A stretch of 64,000 bases of DNA from DATBLE01 sp963841405 (GTDB taxonomy: Bacteria; Actinomycetota; Thermoleophilia; Gaiellales; Gaiellaceae), in assembly GCA_963841405.1 (NCBI GenBank), contig CAWJCM010000007.1:1-64000 (forward strand). Reading direction: 5' to 3'. The stretch's first letter is position 1. Every line of letters begins with the position of its first letter. This document shows, piece by piece, positions 16,487 through 24,621 of the stretch. The notes under the pieces were generated by a model. That model worked only from the letters and a program-made list of their open reading frames with translations. It was not told the origin of the DNA and did no database searches. Both the position numbers and the translations under genes were made by a program.

Positions 16487-17259
16487 AGCGACTCCATGGC
16501 CGCGACCGCGCGGCGGGCGATCTCGTCGGCCGGCAGCGCCCAGAGCGAGTCGGGGAAGGCATCGCCGAAGGTGCCGTCGTCGGACATCACCTCGACGTCG
16601 TACCACGCGTCGTAGCCGCCTGCCTCGAGTGCGTGCACCGCCGCGCGCGAGTCGTCGCCGGGGAGCGCGCGGTCCAGATCCGACCGCGTCTCCGGCCGCG
16701 TCCGGTCGGACACGTGCACGCCGAGGATCCGGTCGACGTGCGAGACCTCGTCCAGGTGCCAGGTGTCGAAGAGGATCCCCACCTCGGCGTCGCCGATCAG
16801 CTCCAGCGCCGTCTCGATGGTCGAGACCGGCGAGAGCAGCTCCGCCTGCGACGGGTCGATCGGCTCGAGCGCGACCGGAACGCCGTGCCGTGCTCCCGCC
16901 TCGGCGATCCGGCGGATCCCCTCGATGACCACGGCACGATCGTCGCCGGGGCCGGTCAGGAAGAACACGCACGATGCCTCCAGCTCGGCGAACCGCGCCA
17001 CGGACGCGCAGATCGAATCCACCCGAGCCTCCGGCTCCTCCGGCCCCGGGATCAGCGGCGAGGGCAGGATCGAGCCGGCCGCCGGCAGGCAGGCCGATAC
17101 GGCCAGCCCGCTCTCGCGCAGCCTCCCGCGCACGTCGTCGACCCCGTCGAGCTTGGGCTCGAGGATGCCGATCGCCCCTGCACCGGCCGCGCGGTAGGCG
17201 GCCAGCTCGTCCTCGAACGAAGCGGGGAAGGTCGTCCACTGGCAGATGCCGACGCGCAT
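16483..17259 (-). CDS. Sugar phosphate isomerase/epimerase (TIM barrel, AP endonuclease 2-like)
   Basis: A 258-residue TIM-barrel protein of the xylose isomerase-like/AP endonuclease family 2 fold. Metal-binding-type residues appear in VALEPIDPSQ (Glu), GILFDTWHLDEV (Asp, His) and GYDAWYDVEVMSDDG (Glu). The substrate is unknown; relatives include hydroxypyruvate isomerase and inosose dehydratase. It leads a two-gene minus-strand operon with the phytoene-desaturase-like gene, joined by a GTGA overlap. ATG 17259 is 6 bases behind TAGCGT. Confidence 0.8.
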   Translation of the reverse strand: MRVGICQWTTFPASFEDELAAYRAAGAGAIGILEPKLDGVDDVRGRLRESGLAVSACLPAAGSILPSPLIPGPEEPEARVDSICASVARFAELEASCVFFLTGPGDDRAVVIEGIRRIAEAGARHGVPVALEPIDPSQAELLSPVSTIETALELIGDAEVGILFDTWHLDEVSHVDRILGVHVSDRTRPETRSDLDRALPGDDSRAAVHALEAGGYDAWYDVEVMSDDGTFGDAFPDSLWALPADEIARRAVAAMESL

Positions 17260-17265
17260 GCCCGA

Positions 17266-17271
17266 ACGCTA
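17266..17271 (-). promoter_or_regulatory. Putative leaderless -10 element (TAGCGT)
   Basis: TAGCGT on the minus strand, then 6 bases, then ATG 17259. The same hexamer precedes the starts at 27573 and 33553. Confidence 0.5.
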
Positions 17272-17283
17272 ACCCGAACCCCG

Positions 17284-17313
17284 TTGAACCGTCCTACCGT
17301 CCGAGCGTATGGT
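17284..17313 (+). promoter_or_regulatory. Putative sigma70-type promoter of the ABC importer operon
   Basis: TTGAAC (17284-17289) and TATGGT (17308-17313) with an 18-base spacer precede the binding-protein gene. Unlike most starts in the window, this gene has a leader and a strong AGGAGG site at 17341-17346. Confidence 0.4.
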
Positions 17314-17350
17314 CTATTTCCAGCAGTTCTCTTCCAGCCTAGGAGGCAGC

Positions 17351-18559
17351 ATGATCAGACCCAAGCGCGCGATCGTCGCACTGCTCGTCGTCGCCGCTGT
17401 CGCGGCCGGCGTCACGATCGGGGCGACGACGGCGTCGGGCAGGGGCGCGGCAGGATCGCCGATTGTGATCGGCGCGGCGATCGATACGAGCGGCCAGATG
17501 TCGCCGTTCAACAACCCGGCGCTGACGGCGGCCCAGCTCGAGATCGCCAAGATCAACGCGGCGGGTGGCGTCAACGGCCGGCCGCTGAAGATGCTCACCT
17601 GCAACACCCAGAATTCGAAGCCCGACGTGTCCACCTCGTGCGCGTCGAGCCTGATCTCGAAGGGCGCCGTGATCGGCTGGGTCACCTGCGACGTCGACTT
17701 CGCCACGCCGGCGATCCTCACCTTCCTGAACAAGGGGCTGCTGACGGTCGCTCCGTGCATCGGCACCGATCAGATGGGCCCGAAGCGCTTCGGCAAGAAG
17801 GGCAAGCTCGCCTTCAGCTTCGGGAACGCTGCGCAGGACGAGGGGGCGGCGATGGCCGAGTACGCCTACAAGGTGAAGAAGTGGAAGACGGCGATCACGG
17901 TGACCGACAACGTGATCGTCTACTTCAAGAACATCGTCCAGGCGTTCACGACCCGGTTCAACCAGCTCGGCGGCAAGATCGTCGACGCCGAGAGCTTCAC
18001 CACCGGCGACAAGACGATCCAGAATGTGGTCAGCCGCGTCAACCAGCACAAGGCCGACGTGATCGTCACCTCCGACGGGTTCTCGGACTGGCCGACCGAG
18101 GTCGCAGGCATCCGCAGCCTGGGCAACAACACGCCGATCATGAACTCGTGGGCCGGCGACGGCACCTTCTGGTACCCGAAGAACCCGAAGGTGACGAACT
18201 ACTGGTACGTCACGTACGCGTCGGCGTTCGGGGACGACCCGAGCCTGCGCGTGAAGGCGCTGATCGCGAAGATGAAGGCGAAGCACCAGGCGCCCGCGAC
18301 GGGCGGCTTCGTGACCGGCGCCGCCGCCGTCGACGGCATCGCCGCGGCGATCAAACGGGCGGGTGGCTCGACGAACGGGGCGAAGCTGGCCGCGCAGATG
18401 GAGAAGTTCCGCGGCGTGCCGACGGTGTCGGGCAGCGTCAGCTTCTCGCCGGCGCTGCACAGCGTGTTCGGCCGGAACTACCGCGTGATGGTCGTCCAGA
18501 ACAACAAGCCGAAGTTCGTCGGCCTGTTCAGAGCATCATCGCCGGCCAAGCTCGGCTGA
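17351..18559 (+). CDS. ABC transporter substrate-binding protein, branched-chain amino acid type
   Basis: A 402-residue periplasmic-binding-protein-fold (type I, Peripla_BP_6/Leu-Ile-Val-binding) receptor. The N-terminus RPKRAIVALLVVAAVAAGV is a Sec signal peptide, with no lipobox visible. The mature domain starts GSPIVIGAAIDTSGQMSPFNNPAL and has the family's GGVNGRPLKML and TGAAAVDGIAAAIKRAGG segments. The ATG at 17351 is set by AGGAGG 4 bases upstream. It is the first gene of a five-gene importer. Ligands of such receptors include amino acids, urea, amides and aromatic acids; the ligand here is unknown. Confidence 0.88.
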   Translation: MIRPKRAIVALLVVAAVAAGVTIGATTASGRGAAGSPIVIGAAIDTSGQMSPFNNPALTAAQLEIAKINAAGGVNGRPLKMLTCNTQNSKPDVSTSCASSLISKGAVIGWVTCDVDFATPAILTFLNKGLLTVAPCIGTDQMGPKRFGKKGKLAFSFGNAAQDEGAAMAEYAYKVKKWKTAITVTDNVIVYFKNIVQAFTTRFNQLGGKIVDAESFTTGDKTIQNVVSRVNQHKADVIVTSDGFSDWPTEVAGIRSLGNNTPIMNSWAGDGTFWYPKNPKVTNYWYVTYASAFGDDPSLRVKALIAKMKAKHQAPATGGFVTGAAAVDGIAAAIKRAGGSTNGAKLAAQMEKFRGVPTVSGSVSFSPALHSVFGRNYRVMVVQNNKPKFVGLFRASSPAKLG

Positions 18560-18565
18560 CAGCTC

Positions 18566-19345
18566 GTGGCCCAGGCGAGAGCGCCTGCGACCGACCGGTG
18601 GCCTGGAGACATCCTCCAGGCCACCGGCGTCTCACGGTCCTTTTCCGGCGTCCGCGCGCTCCGGGAGGTCTCGCTCGAGCTGCACCGGCACGAGGTCGTC
18701 GGGCTGATCGGGCCGAACGGCGCCGGGAAGACGACGCTCGTCAACATCCTCAGCGGGTTCGACTTCCCCGACGAGGGCACGGTGTCGATCGCGGGGAGCG
18801 ACGTCACGCGCTGGTCGCCGGCGCGGCGGGGGCGCAACGGCCTCGCCCGGACGTTTCAGCACAGCCGCTCGTTCCGCAACCTCACCGTCCGGGAGAACGT
18901 CGAGGTCGCGGCCCTCGGGGCCGGCGCGTCCCCCCGGGTGGCGCAGCAGCGGGCGGCCGGCCTCCTCTCCCTGCTGTCGCTCTCGCCCCTTGGGCACCTG
19001 GCCGCGTCGGCCCTTTCCCACGGCGACGAGCGGAGGCTCGGCGTCGCACGCGCGCTGGCGACCGAGCCGCGGTTCGTGCTCCTCGACGAGCCCGCGGCCG
19101 GCCTCCCCGAGCCGGAGGTGCCCGACTTCGCGGCGGCCATCCGGCTCGTCCGCGACGAGCGGGAGGCAGGCGTCCTGCTGATCGACCACAACATGGCGCT
19201 GGTCATGGACGTCTGCGACCGGATCCACGTCCTCGACCTCGGGCGCACGCTGGCCCAGGGAACGCCCACCGAGATCCGCGGGTCGGTGGACGTGGCCGCC
19301 GCCTACCTCGGCGAGACCGCCGTGCGGCAGGGCGAGGATGACTGA
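18566..19345 (+). CDS. ABC transporter ATP-binding protein (LivG-like)
   Basis: A 259-residue ABC ATPase. Walker A is GPNGAGKTT (49-57), the Q-loop follows in ARTFQHSRSFRNLTV, the signature is the degenerate LSHGDERRLGVARAL, Walker B is FVLLDEPAAGL and the switch His is in LLIDHNM. It energises import with LivF, LivH and LivM. The signature has His in place of the second Gly of LSGGQ, which is unusual and could lower ATPase activity or indicate an asymmetric pair. GTG start 6 bases after the receptor gene. Confidence 0.88.
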   Translation: MAQARAPATDRWPGDILQATGVSRSFSGVRALREVSLELHRHEVVGLIGPNGAGKTTLVNILSGFDFPDEGTVSIAGSDVTRWSPARRGRNGLARTFQHSRSFRNLTVRENVEVAALGAGASPRVAQQRAAGLLSLLSLSPLGHLAASALSHGDERRLGVARALATEPRFVLLDEPAAGLPEPEVPDFAAAIRLVRDEREAGVLLIDHNMALVMDVCDRIHVLDLGRTLAQGTPTEIRGSVDVAAAYLGETAVRQGEDD

Positions 19346-20051
19346 GCCGCTCCTCCTCGTCGACGGCCTGGATGTCCGGTATGGCCCCGTGCCGGCGGTG
19401 CGCGGGCTCGGCCTCGAGGTGCACCGCGGCGAGATCGTCGGCCTGATCGGCCCGAACGGCGCGGGCAAGACCACCACGCTGCACGCGCTGATGGGGCTGC
19501 AGGCGGCGCAGGCCGGTGAAGTGCAGCTGGACGGCCGCCCGTTGCGTGGGCTCCGGCCGGAGGCGATCGCCCGGCTCGGCCTCGCGCTCGTCCCCGAGGG
19601 GCGGCGGATCTACGCCGACTTCACTGTCGCCGAGAACCTGCGACTCGGCCTCATCGGCCGCGGCGACCGGCCCGGCGCCGAGGAGGACCTCGCGTGGATC
19701 GACGAACTCTTCCCGGTTGTGAGCGAGTTCCGCGACCGGCCGGCCGGCGCGCTCTCGGGCGGCCAGCAGCAGCAGCTGGCGATCGCCCGCGCGCTCGCCG
19801 CCGGGCCGAAAGTGCTGCTGTTGGACGAGCCTTCGCTCGGCCTCGCGCCCAAGCTCGTGGACACCCTCTTCGAGGCCCTGGTGCAGATCCGCGACCGCGG
19901 CGTCGGCGTGCTGCTGGTCGAGCAGCGGGCGCAGCGCACGGTCGCACTGGCAGAGCGCACGCACGTGCTCTCGAACGGCGCCGTAAGTCTCACGCTGTCC
20001 CCTGCCGACGCGGGCGACACGGACCGGCTGATCGCCGCCTACCTGGCATGA
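19338..20051 (+). CDS. ABC transporter ATP-binding protein (LivF-like)
   Basis: A 237-residue ABC ATPase, the second of the pair. Walker A is GPNGAGKTT, the Q-loop region is VPEGRRIYADFTVAENL (typical LivF), the signature is the canonical ALSGGQQQQLAIARAL, and Walker B is VLLLDEPSLGLAP. It overlaps the LivG-like gene by 8 bases. Downstream is a 154-base gap with two hairpins before the permease genes. Confidence 0.9.
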   Translation: MTEPLLLVDGLDVRYGPVPAVRGLGLEVHRGEIVGLIGPNGAGKTTTLHALMGLQAAQAGEVQLDGRPLRGLRPEAIARLGLALVPEGRRIYADFTVAENLRLGLIGRGDRPGAEEDLAWIDELFPVVSEFRDRPAGALSGGQQQQLAIARALAAGPKVLLLDEPSLGLAPKLVDTLFEALVQIRDRGVGVLLVEQRAQRTVALAERTHVLSNGAVSLTLSPADAGDTDRLIAAYLA

Positions 20052-20076
20052 CTGCCGCTCGCCTCCGGCTCGCTTG

Positions 20077-20105
20077 CATGGGGGGAACGGCCGGTTCCCC
20101 CCATG
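20077..20105. repeat. 12-bp-stem hairpin, GC-rich element family copy 1
   Basis: CATGGGGGGAAC (20077-20088), loop GGCCG, GTTCCCCCCATG (20094-20105). The stem is perfect, and the pyrimidine tract RGCCCCCCTCC follows. A second copy at 46871-46899 has C-G in place of the T-A pair, i.e. a compensated change. Both copies lie shortly after a stop codon within a run of co-directional genes, suggesting a terminator, processing signal or mobile repeat. Confidence 0.75.
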
Positions 20106-20182
20106 AGCCCCCCTCCCCAGAACTTCTCACACCTCAGCCGCGTTTGGACGCCGCGCCCGCCATGTCGGTCGCGGCGGCGGAA

Positions 20183-20200
20183 GCCTCCACCCCTGGAGGC
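20183..20200 (+). promoter_or_regulatory. Hairpin covering the livH-like ribosome binding site
   Basis: GCCTCCA (20183-20189), loop CCCC, TGGAGGC (20194-20200): a perfect 7-bp stem. The 3' arm contains GGAGG, placed 6 bases before the GTG at 20206, so the stem would hide the ribosome binding site. No ligand-binding aptamer was recognised. Confidence 0.5.
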
Positions 20201-20205
20201 GCGCG

Positions 20206-21138
20206 GTGAGTCACATTCAGGCGCTGATCGACGCCACCGGTCTCGGGGCCGTCTACGCGCTGATCGCGGTCGGGATCGGGCTCGTATTCGGGGTGCTCCG
20301 GATCATCAACTTCGCCTACGGGCAGCTGATCATGATCGCCGCGTACATGCTCGTCTTCACCCAGGGGTGGGGCGACGTGGTCGCGATCCTGATCGCGGTC
20401 GCCGCCGCGGTGTTCGCGTCGCTCGTCATGGACCGGGCCGTCTTCCGGCCCCTGCGGAACACGTCGCCCTCGACCGTGCTGGTCGCAACGTTCGCGGTCA
20501 GCTACCTCCTGCAGAACCTCGCGCTGCTCCGCTACACGTACCAGAACCGCCCGGTGGGAGACTCCGTCGGCGTCCTCGGCGGGTTGAACCAGGCGGCGGA
20601 CATCGGCTCGCTGCACATCCGCTGGATCACCTTCGTGGCGATCGGAACCGGCGCGGTCTCGCTCGGCGCGATCGCGCTGCTCTTGAACCGGACCTCGATC
20701 GGCCTGCAGATGCGGGCCGCCGCGGCCGACTTCCACACCGCGCGGATGGTCGGCGTACGCGCGAACACGGTGATCATGGCCGCGGTCGCGATCAGCGGCG
20801 CTCTCGCCGCCGTCTCCGCCGTCATCCTCACCGTGCCGAGCCCGCAGGTGACGAACACGACCGGCCTCGGCGAGACGATCTTCGTCCTGATCGGCGTCGT
20901 CGTCGGCGGCATGACCAGCCTGGTGGCGGCGACGCTCGGCGGCTTCCTGATCGGCTTCGCCACCTCCTTTCTCGGCTTCGAGCTGGCGACGCAGGGGTCG
21001 ACCAGCCAGACGGCGGTGCCGTTCACCTCGAGCGTCTACCTGCCGTCGGTGATCTTCGTGCTGGTGATCATCGTCCTGCTGCTGCGGCCGGACGGCCTCT
21101 TCGTGCGCCGCGGCCGGGCGCCGGTGGAGCGCGTATGA
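20206..21138 (+). CDS. Branched-chain amino acid-type ABC permease (LivH-like)
   Basis: A 310-residue membrane protein with about eight hydrophobic segments. It shows the LivH landmarks VYALIAVGIGLVFGVLRIINFAYGQ at the N-terminus and a glycine/threonine-rich GLGETIFVLIGVVVGGMTSLVAA segment towards the C-terminus. It forms the channel with LivM. The GTG start at 20206 follows GGAGG, which lies in a small hairpin. The stop overlaps the next ATG as ATGA. Confidence 0.88.
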   Translation: MSHIQALIDATGLGAVYALIAVGIGLVFGVLRIINFAYGQLIMIAAYMLVFTQGWGDVVAILIAVAAAVFASLVMDRAVFRPLRNTSPSTVLVATFAVSYLLQNLALLRYTYQNRPVGDSVGVLGGLNQAADIGSLHIRWITFVAIGTGAVSLGAIALLLNRTSIGLQMRAAAADFHTARMVGVRANTVIMAAVAISGALAAVSAVILTVPSPQVTNTTGLGETIFVLIGVVVGGMTSLVAATLGGFLIGFATSFLGFELATQGSTSQTAVPFTSSVYLPSVIFVLVIIVLLLRPDGLFVRRGRAPVERV

Positions 21139-22247
21139 GGGTCCTTCGAAATGCTCCGTATTTCGAAGGAGGGCACAGCATTCGGCGCAGTGTCGACGCC
21201 GCCGTGCAGCTCGTCGGGCCCGCGCTGGTCGTTGTGCTCTTCGCGGTGATCGCGTCGCAGACGGTGAACGCGGCGGACGACGTCAAGTTCCGCACCGCAA
21301 TCGTCTCCGTCGCGATCGTGGTGGCGCTCTACGTCTTCATCGGCAACTCAGGCGTCCTCTCCTTCGGCCAGATCAGCTTCGTCGCCGTCGGCGGGTTCGC
21401 CGCGGGGCTGATGACCGTGCCTGCGGACGTCAAGCCGGGCGTGCTCCCCGACCTCTTTCCACTGCTCCGCGACCACTCGATCTCGAACCCGTGGTCGCTC
21501 GTGCTCGCGGCCGCGCTGGGCGGGGCGTTCGCGCTCGTGGTCGGAGTCCCGCTGATGCGGCTGTCGGGGCTGGCGGCCGGCATCGCCACCTTCGCGGTGC
21601 TCGGGATCACCTACAACATCCTCACCTACTGGACGCGCATCGGCCCGGGAGCGACGACGCTGACGCTGATCCCGGTGACCACGGACTACCTGCAGGCGAC
21701 GATCGGCGCCCTGGCCGTGATCGCGATCGCGTTCGCCTACCAGCGCAGCCGCTGGGGCAGGCAGCTGCGCGCGGCACGCGAGGACCCGGCCGCAGCGCAG
21801 GCGGCGGGCATCGACGTGCACCGGCAGCGGCTCGGCGCGTTCGTCCTCTCGGGCGTCCTCTCAGGCTTCGCCGGCGGCCTCTACGTCCACCTGCCGCCGG
21901 GGAGCATCACCACCAACCAGGTGTACCTCGACCTGACCTTCCTGACGCTGGCCATGCTCGTCGTCGGCGGCGTGCACAGCCTCTGGGGCGCGGTGATCGG
22001 CGCGCTCGGCATCAGCCTCGTCAACATCCTGCTCCAGAACGGCGAGAACGGGATCCACCTCTTCGGCTGGACCATCAGCCTGCCGCAGGGCTCCTCGCTC
22101 GTCGGCATCTCGATCGTGATGCTCGCCGTGCTGCTCCTACGGCCGGGCGGGATCACCGGCGGGAGGGAGTTCTCGCTGCCGCGCTCGCTGCCCGGCCGCC
22201 AGGCGGGTCCGGAACCGCCGGCACCGGCGCCGGAAACCGGCGTCTAG
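21135..22247 (+). CDS. Branched-chain amino acid-type ABC permease (LivM-like)
   Basis: A 370-residue membrane protein with LivM landmarks: FIGNSGVLSFGQISFVAVGGFAAG, a long central loop, SRWGRQLRAAREDPAAAQAAGID and GFAGGLYVHLPPGSI. The ATG at 21135 overlaps the LivH stop (ATGA). Codons 3-12 form a perfect 11-bp hairpin whose 3' arm ends in AAGGAGG, so initiation may be modulated there. The C-terminus is a proline-rich tail. It completes the importer begun at 17351. Confidence 0.87.
   Translation: MRVLRNAPYFEGGHSIRRSVDAAVQLVGPALVVVLFAVIASQTVNAADDVKFRTAIVSVAIVVALYVFIGNSGVLSFGQISFVAVGGFAAGLMTVPADVKPGVLPDLFPLLRDHSISNPWSLVLAAALGGAFALVVGVPLMRLSGLAAGIATFAVLGITYNILTYWTRIGPGATTLTLIPVTTDYLQATIGALAVIAIAFAYQRSRWGRQLRAAREDPAAAQAAGIDVHRQRLGAFVLSGVLSGFAGGLYVHLPPGSITTNQVYLDLTFLTLAMLVVGGVHSLWGAVIGALGISLVNILLQNGENGIHLFGWTISLPQGSSLVGISIVMLAVLLLRPGGITGGREFSLPRSLPGRQAGPEPPAPAPETGV
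21142..21170 (+). promoter_or_regulatory. 11-bp hairpin within the first livM-like codons
   Basis: TCCTTCGAAAT (21142-21152), loop GCTCCGT, ATTTCGAAGGA (21160-21170), perfect pairing. The 3' arm runs into AAGGAGGG, a strong ribosome-binding sequence located inside the reading frame and 6 bases before an in-frame ATT codon. Role unknown. Confidence 0.45.
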
Positions 22248-22285
22248 GCAGTGCACACGGTCTTCGGGCCGCAAGGGCCTGGTTC

Positions 22286-22356
22286 GAGCTCGTGCCGTTT
22301 CGCACCCAGTCTCTGAGACCGGGGTTGAAACGCTTGCGTCACGATTCGCCCACAGG
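22286..22356 (+). repeat. 71-bp palindromic element, copy A
   Basis: Starts GAGCTCGTG, has the core CCCAGTCTC-T-GAGACCGGG (one mismatch) and ends TTCGCCCACAGG. It matches copy C (43933-44003) at about 60 of 71 positions and copy B (28464-28533, opposite orientation) comparably. It lies in the 132-base gap between the convergent livM-like and amidinohydrolase-like genes. The rest of that gap shows nothing else recognisable. Confidence 0.85.
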
Positions 22357-22379
22357 GTCAGCGCGACGGCTGAGCCGGA

Positions 22380-23558
22380 TCAGCCACCGCTGCTCGACCC
22401 GGGCTCCGAGTACTCCTCGGGCTGGTCGCGTACCAGCTCGAGTGTCGCGCAGTGCAGGCCCGCGATTGCGAAGCGCTGGCTTTCCGAGAAGTCGACCTGG
22501 ATCACCTCGACGTCCGCGCGCTCAAGCGCGTCGACCACCGTCGGCGAGCCGCGGTTGATCACGACCTTCCCGGGCTCGAGCGTGACGCCGTTCACGGCCA
22601 GGTCCCAGTACTCGTCGAGCGGCACCTCCACGATCCGATAGTCGCGCTCCATCAGCCAGCGCACGAAGCCGTAGTTGACCAGGTGCGGCGCCAGCACGAT
22701 CACGTGCTCGCCGGGGACGAGGCAGACCATGTCCATGTGCGACGTCCCGATCGAGCCCTCGCCGATCGAGTCGTACCAGCCGGGGCTGTGGGCGACGACC
22801 AGCTCGACGCCGAGCGTCTCGAGCACGAACCCGAGCTGGCGCAGGCCCTCCTCGTTCGCGACCACGCTCTCGTTGAAGACGAACGTCCTCGAGTCGAGCC
22901 AGCGTCCGGCGCCGGGCTCGCAGATCCCGCGGCCGTGGATCGTCAGGTAGATCGGCACCTGCAGCGCCGCGAGCGCCTTCGACCAGATCACCTCGCGGCC
23001 GCGCTGCCACGAGCCGAGCCCGTAGCGGTGCAGGATCACGCCGCCGTGCACGCACAGGCCCGCGCCGGCGAGGGTGACGAGATTCTTGATGTACCCGTAC
23101 TCGCCGATCGCGGGCACCGGCGCCTCGAGATAGTTGACGCGCACGCCGTGGCCGGTGAGGACCTCGTAGTACTCGTCGAACTGGGCCTGCAGCCGGCCGA
23201 GGTCGGCGTTGCCGGCGGCGCTCGAGTAGTAGTACTGCCACTCCTTCGCGTATTCCGGACGGATCTCGTTCTCGGTCGGTCGCGAGACGAGCACCTCGCG
23301 CAGCCTGCCGATCCCCTCTGCGCCCCAGCGGCGGCCCCAAATCTGCTCGACTTCGTCGTAGAAGTCGGTCTGGTGGAGCATGTGGTTGCGGAGCGGCTTG
23401 CCGGGCTCGAACCACGGCAGCGACTCGACCACCAGTTCTTCGTCGTGCTCCTCGGCCACGCGCGGGGACGAGTACGTCAGCTCGATCGAGTCGCCGTCGG
23501 CGGTGCGGACGGCGAACGGCACCGACTCCCGCCGGCGCTTTCCGCTCTCCTTCAACAT
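22380..23558 (-). CDS. Amidinotransferase/arginine deiminase-family (GME superfamily) protein
   Basis: A 392-residue guanidine-modifying-superfamily enzyme, a relative of dimethylarginine dimethylaminohydrolase, arginine deiminase and glycine amidinotransferase. The catalytic histidine lies in GTSHMDMVCLVPG, and the nucleophilic cysteine near the C-terminus is in IAGLHCATLEL; acidic substrate residues occur in the central part. About 75 N-terminal residues precede the fold. It is the last gene of a five-gene minus-strand operon; ATG 23558 follows the LLM stop after one base. Substrate is probably a guanidino compound, by family inference. Confidence 0.78.
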   Translation of the reverse strand: MLKESGKRRRESVPFAVRTADGDSIELTYSSPRVAEEHDEELVVESLPWFEPGKPLRNHMLHQTDFYDEVEQIWGRRWGAEGIGRLREVLVSRPTENEIRPEYAKEWQYYYSSAAGNADLGRLQAQFDEYYEVLTGHGVRVNYLEAPVPAIGEYGYIKNLVTLAGAGLCVHGGVILHRYGLGSWQRGREVIWSKALAALQVPIYLTIHGRGICEPGAGRWLDSRTFVFNESVVANEEGLRQLGFVLETLGVELVVAHSPGWYDSIGEGSIGTSHMDMVCLVPGEHVIVLAPHLVNYGFVRWLMERDYRIVEVPLDEYWDLAVNGVTLEPGKVVINRGSPTVVDALERADVEVIQVDFSESQRFAIAGLHCATLELVRDQPEEYSEPGSSSGG

Positions 23559-23559
23559 C

Positions 23560-24621
23560 TCAACCTCCGATCAGTCGCAGGGCGTCGTCCATCTGGCCGA
23601 GGTATGCCGGGAACGAGAACTCCCGCATCGGGAAACCGGCGGGGAAGTGCCCCTGGTAGAGCGGATACCAGAGCCCGGGCGGGGACGGATTCACCGCCAC
23701 GGTCTGCACGCCGGCCGCGCGCAGCTCGTCGGCGCGGCGGCGGATCTCGTCGGGCGTGCCGGAGACGGTCATCGCCACGACCACCTCGTCCGGAATCGCG
23801 GCGATCGCGCCGTCGGCGTCGAGCGCTCCGACGCGCTCCCGCAGCTCAGCGACGAGCTCGCCGTAGCCGGCGGCAGCGAAGCTCTCGGCGTAGAACGGCG
23901 ACGAGCTGGCCGCGGTGGCGAACATCAGCACCTGGCCCCTCGCGTTCTCGATGCCGCTGCCGTCTTCGGCGACCACGGTCGGGTAGCCGCAGGCGACGTC
24001 GATCGAGTCGAGCGCGCGCCCGCCCCTCGCCGCGCCCTCGCGGAGCGCCGGCAGGACGACGTCGCGCACGTACGCCGCCGACCAGCAGTAGCCGAGCACG
24101 CCGTCGGCGACCTCGCCGGCGAGGCGGATCATCTGCGGGCCGACAGCGGCGACGTAGACACGCACCGGCTGCTCGGGCATCGGCATCTGCAGCTGGAAGT
24201 CACGCACCGAGAAGAGCTCGCCGTCGAACGTGACCGGCCCACCGGCGAGCGCCTGCTTGAGGATCGTCACGTACTCGCGCATCGCGCGGATCGGGCGCTC
24301 GTAGGTGCGGTCGTGCCAGCCGGACACGTAGTTACGCGCCTGGACGCCGAGCCCGAGCAGGAGGCGGCCGTTCGAGAGCTCGTTCACCGATGCCGCCTGG
24401 AGCGCCATCGTCACCGGCGAACGGCTCCAGATGCCGACGACGCCGGTGCCGAGCAGCAGCGTGCCGGTGCCGATCGCGGTCGCGGTCGCCGGGACGAACG
24501 AGTCGCCGAAGACGATCTCCGGGAACCAGGCGGTCCTGAACCCCGCCTCCTCGACGCGGCGCCCGTACTGCACGGCCAGGCTCGGCGGCATCGCCTCGAC
24601 GAAGAAGTCCAGCCCGTTCAC
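23560..24621 (-). CDS. LLM class flavin-dependent oxidoreductase
   Basis: A 353-residue luciferase-like oxidoreductase, third in the window. Family features are FFVEAMPPSLAVQYGRRVEEAGF, NELSNGRLLLGLGVQARNYVSG, and VYVAAVGPQMIRLAGEVADGVLGY. A family-typical FAVEA/cofactor region suggests F420 or FMN binding; this cannot be settled by eye. Start GTG 24621 overlaps the preceding stop as GTGA, so it is coupled to the M24 peptidase gene. Confidence 0.86.
   Translation of the reverse strand: MNGLDFFVEAMPPSLAVQYGRRVEEAGFRTAWFPEIVFGDSFVPATATAIGTGTLLLGTGVVGIWSRSPVTMALQAASVNELSNGRLLLGLGVQARNYVSGWHDRTYERPIRAMREYVTILKQALAGGPVTFDGELFSVRDFQLQMPMPEQPVRVYVAAVGPQMIRLAGEVADGVLGYCWSAAYVRDVVLPALREGAARGGRALDSIDVACGYPTVVAEDGSGIENARGQVLMFATAASSSPFYAESFAAAGYGELVAELRERVGALDADGAIAAIPDEVVVAMTVSGTPDEIRRRADELRAAGVQTVAVNPSPPGLWYPLYQGHFPAGFPMREFSFPAYLGQMDDALRLIGG

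Noticed and set aside
14498..16615. Very long plus-strand ORF (705 codons) opposite the flavin reductase and desaturase-like genes
   Set aside because: Its translation is Arg/Ala/Asp-rich low complexity with no motif, as expected for antisense frames of GC-rich coding DNA. The minus-strand genes have clear motifs.
14912..17239. One 775-residue fusion of isomerase and desaturase-like protein
   Set aside because: The long frame upstream of 16486 is the shadow of the isomerase gene; a GTGA overlap defines two separate proteins.
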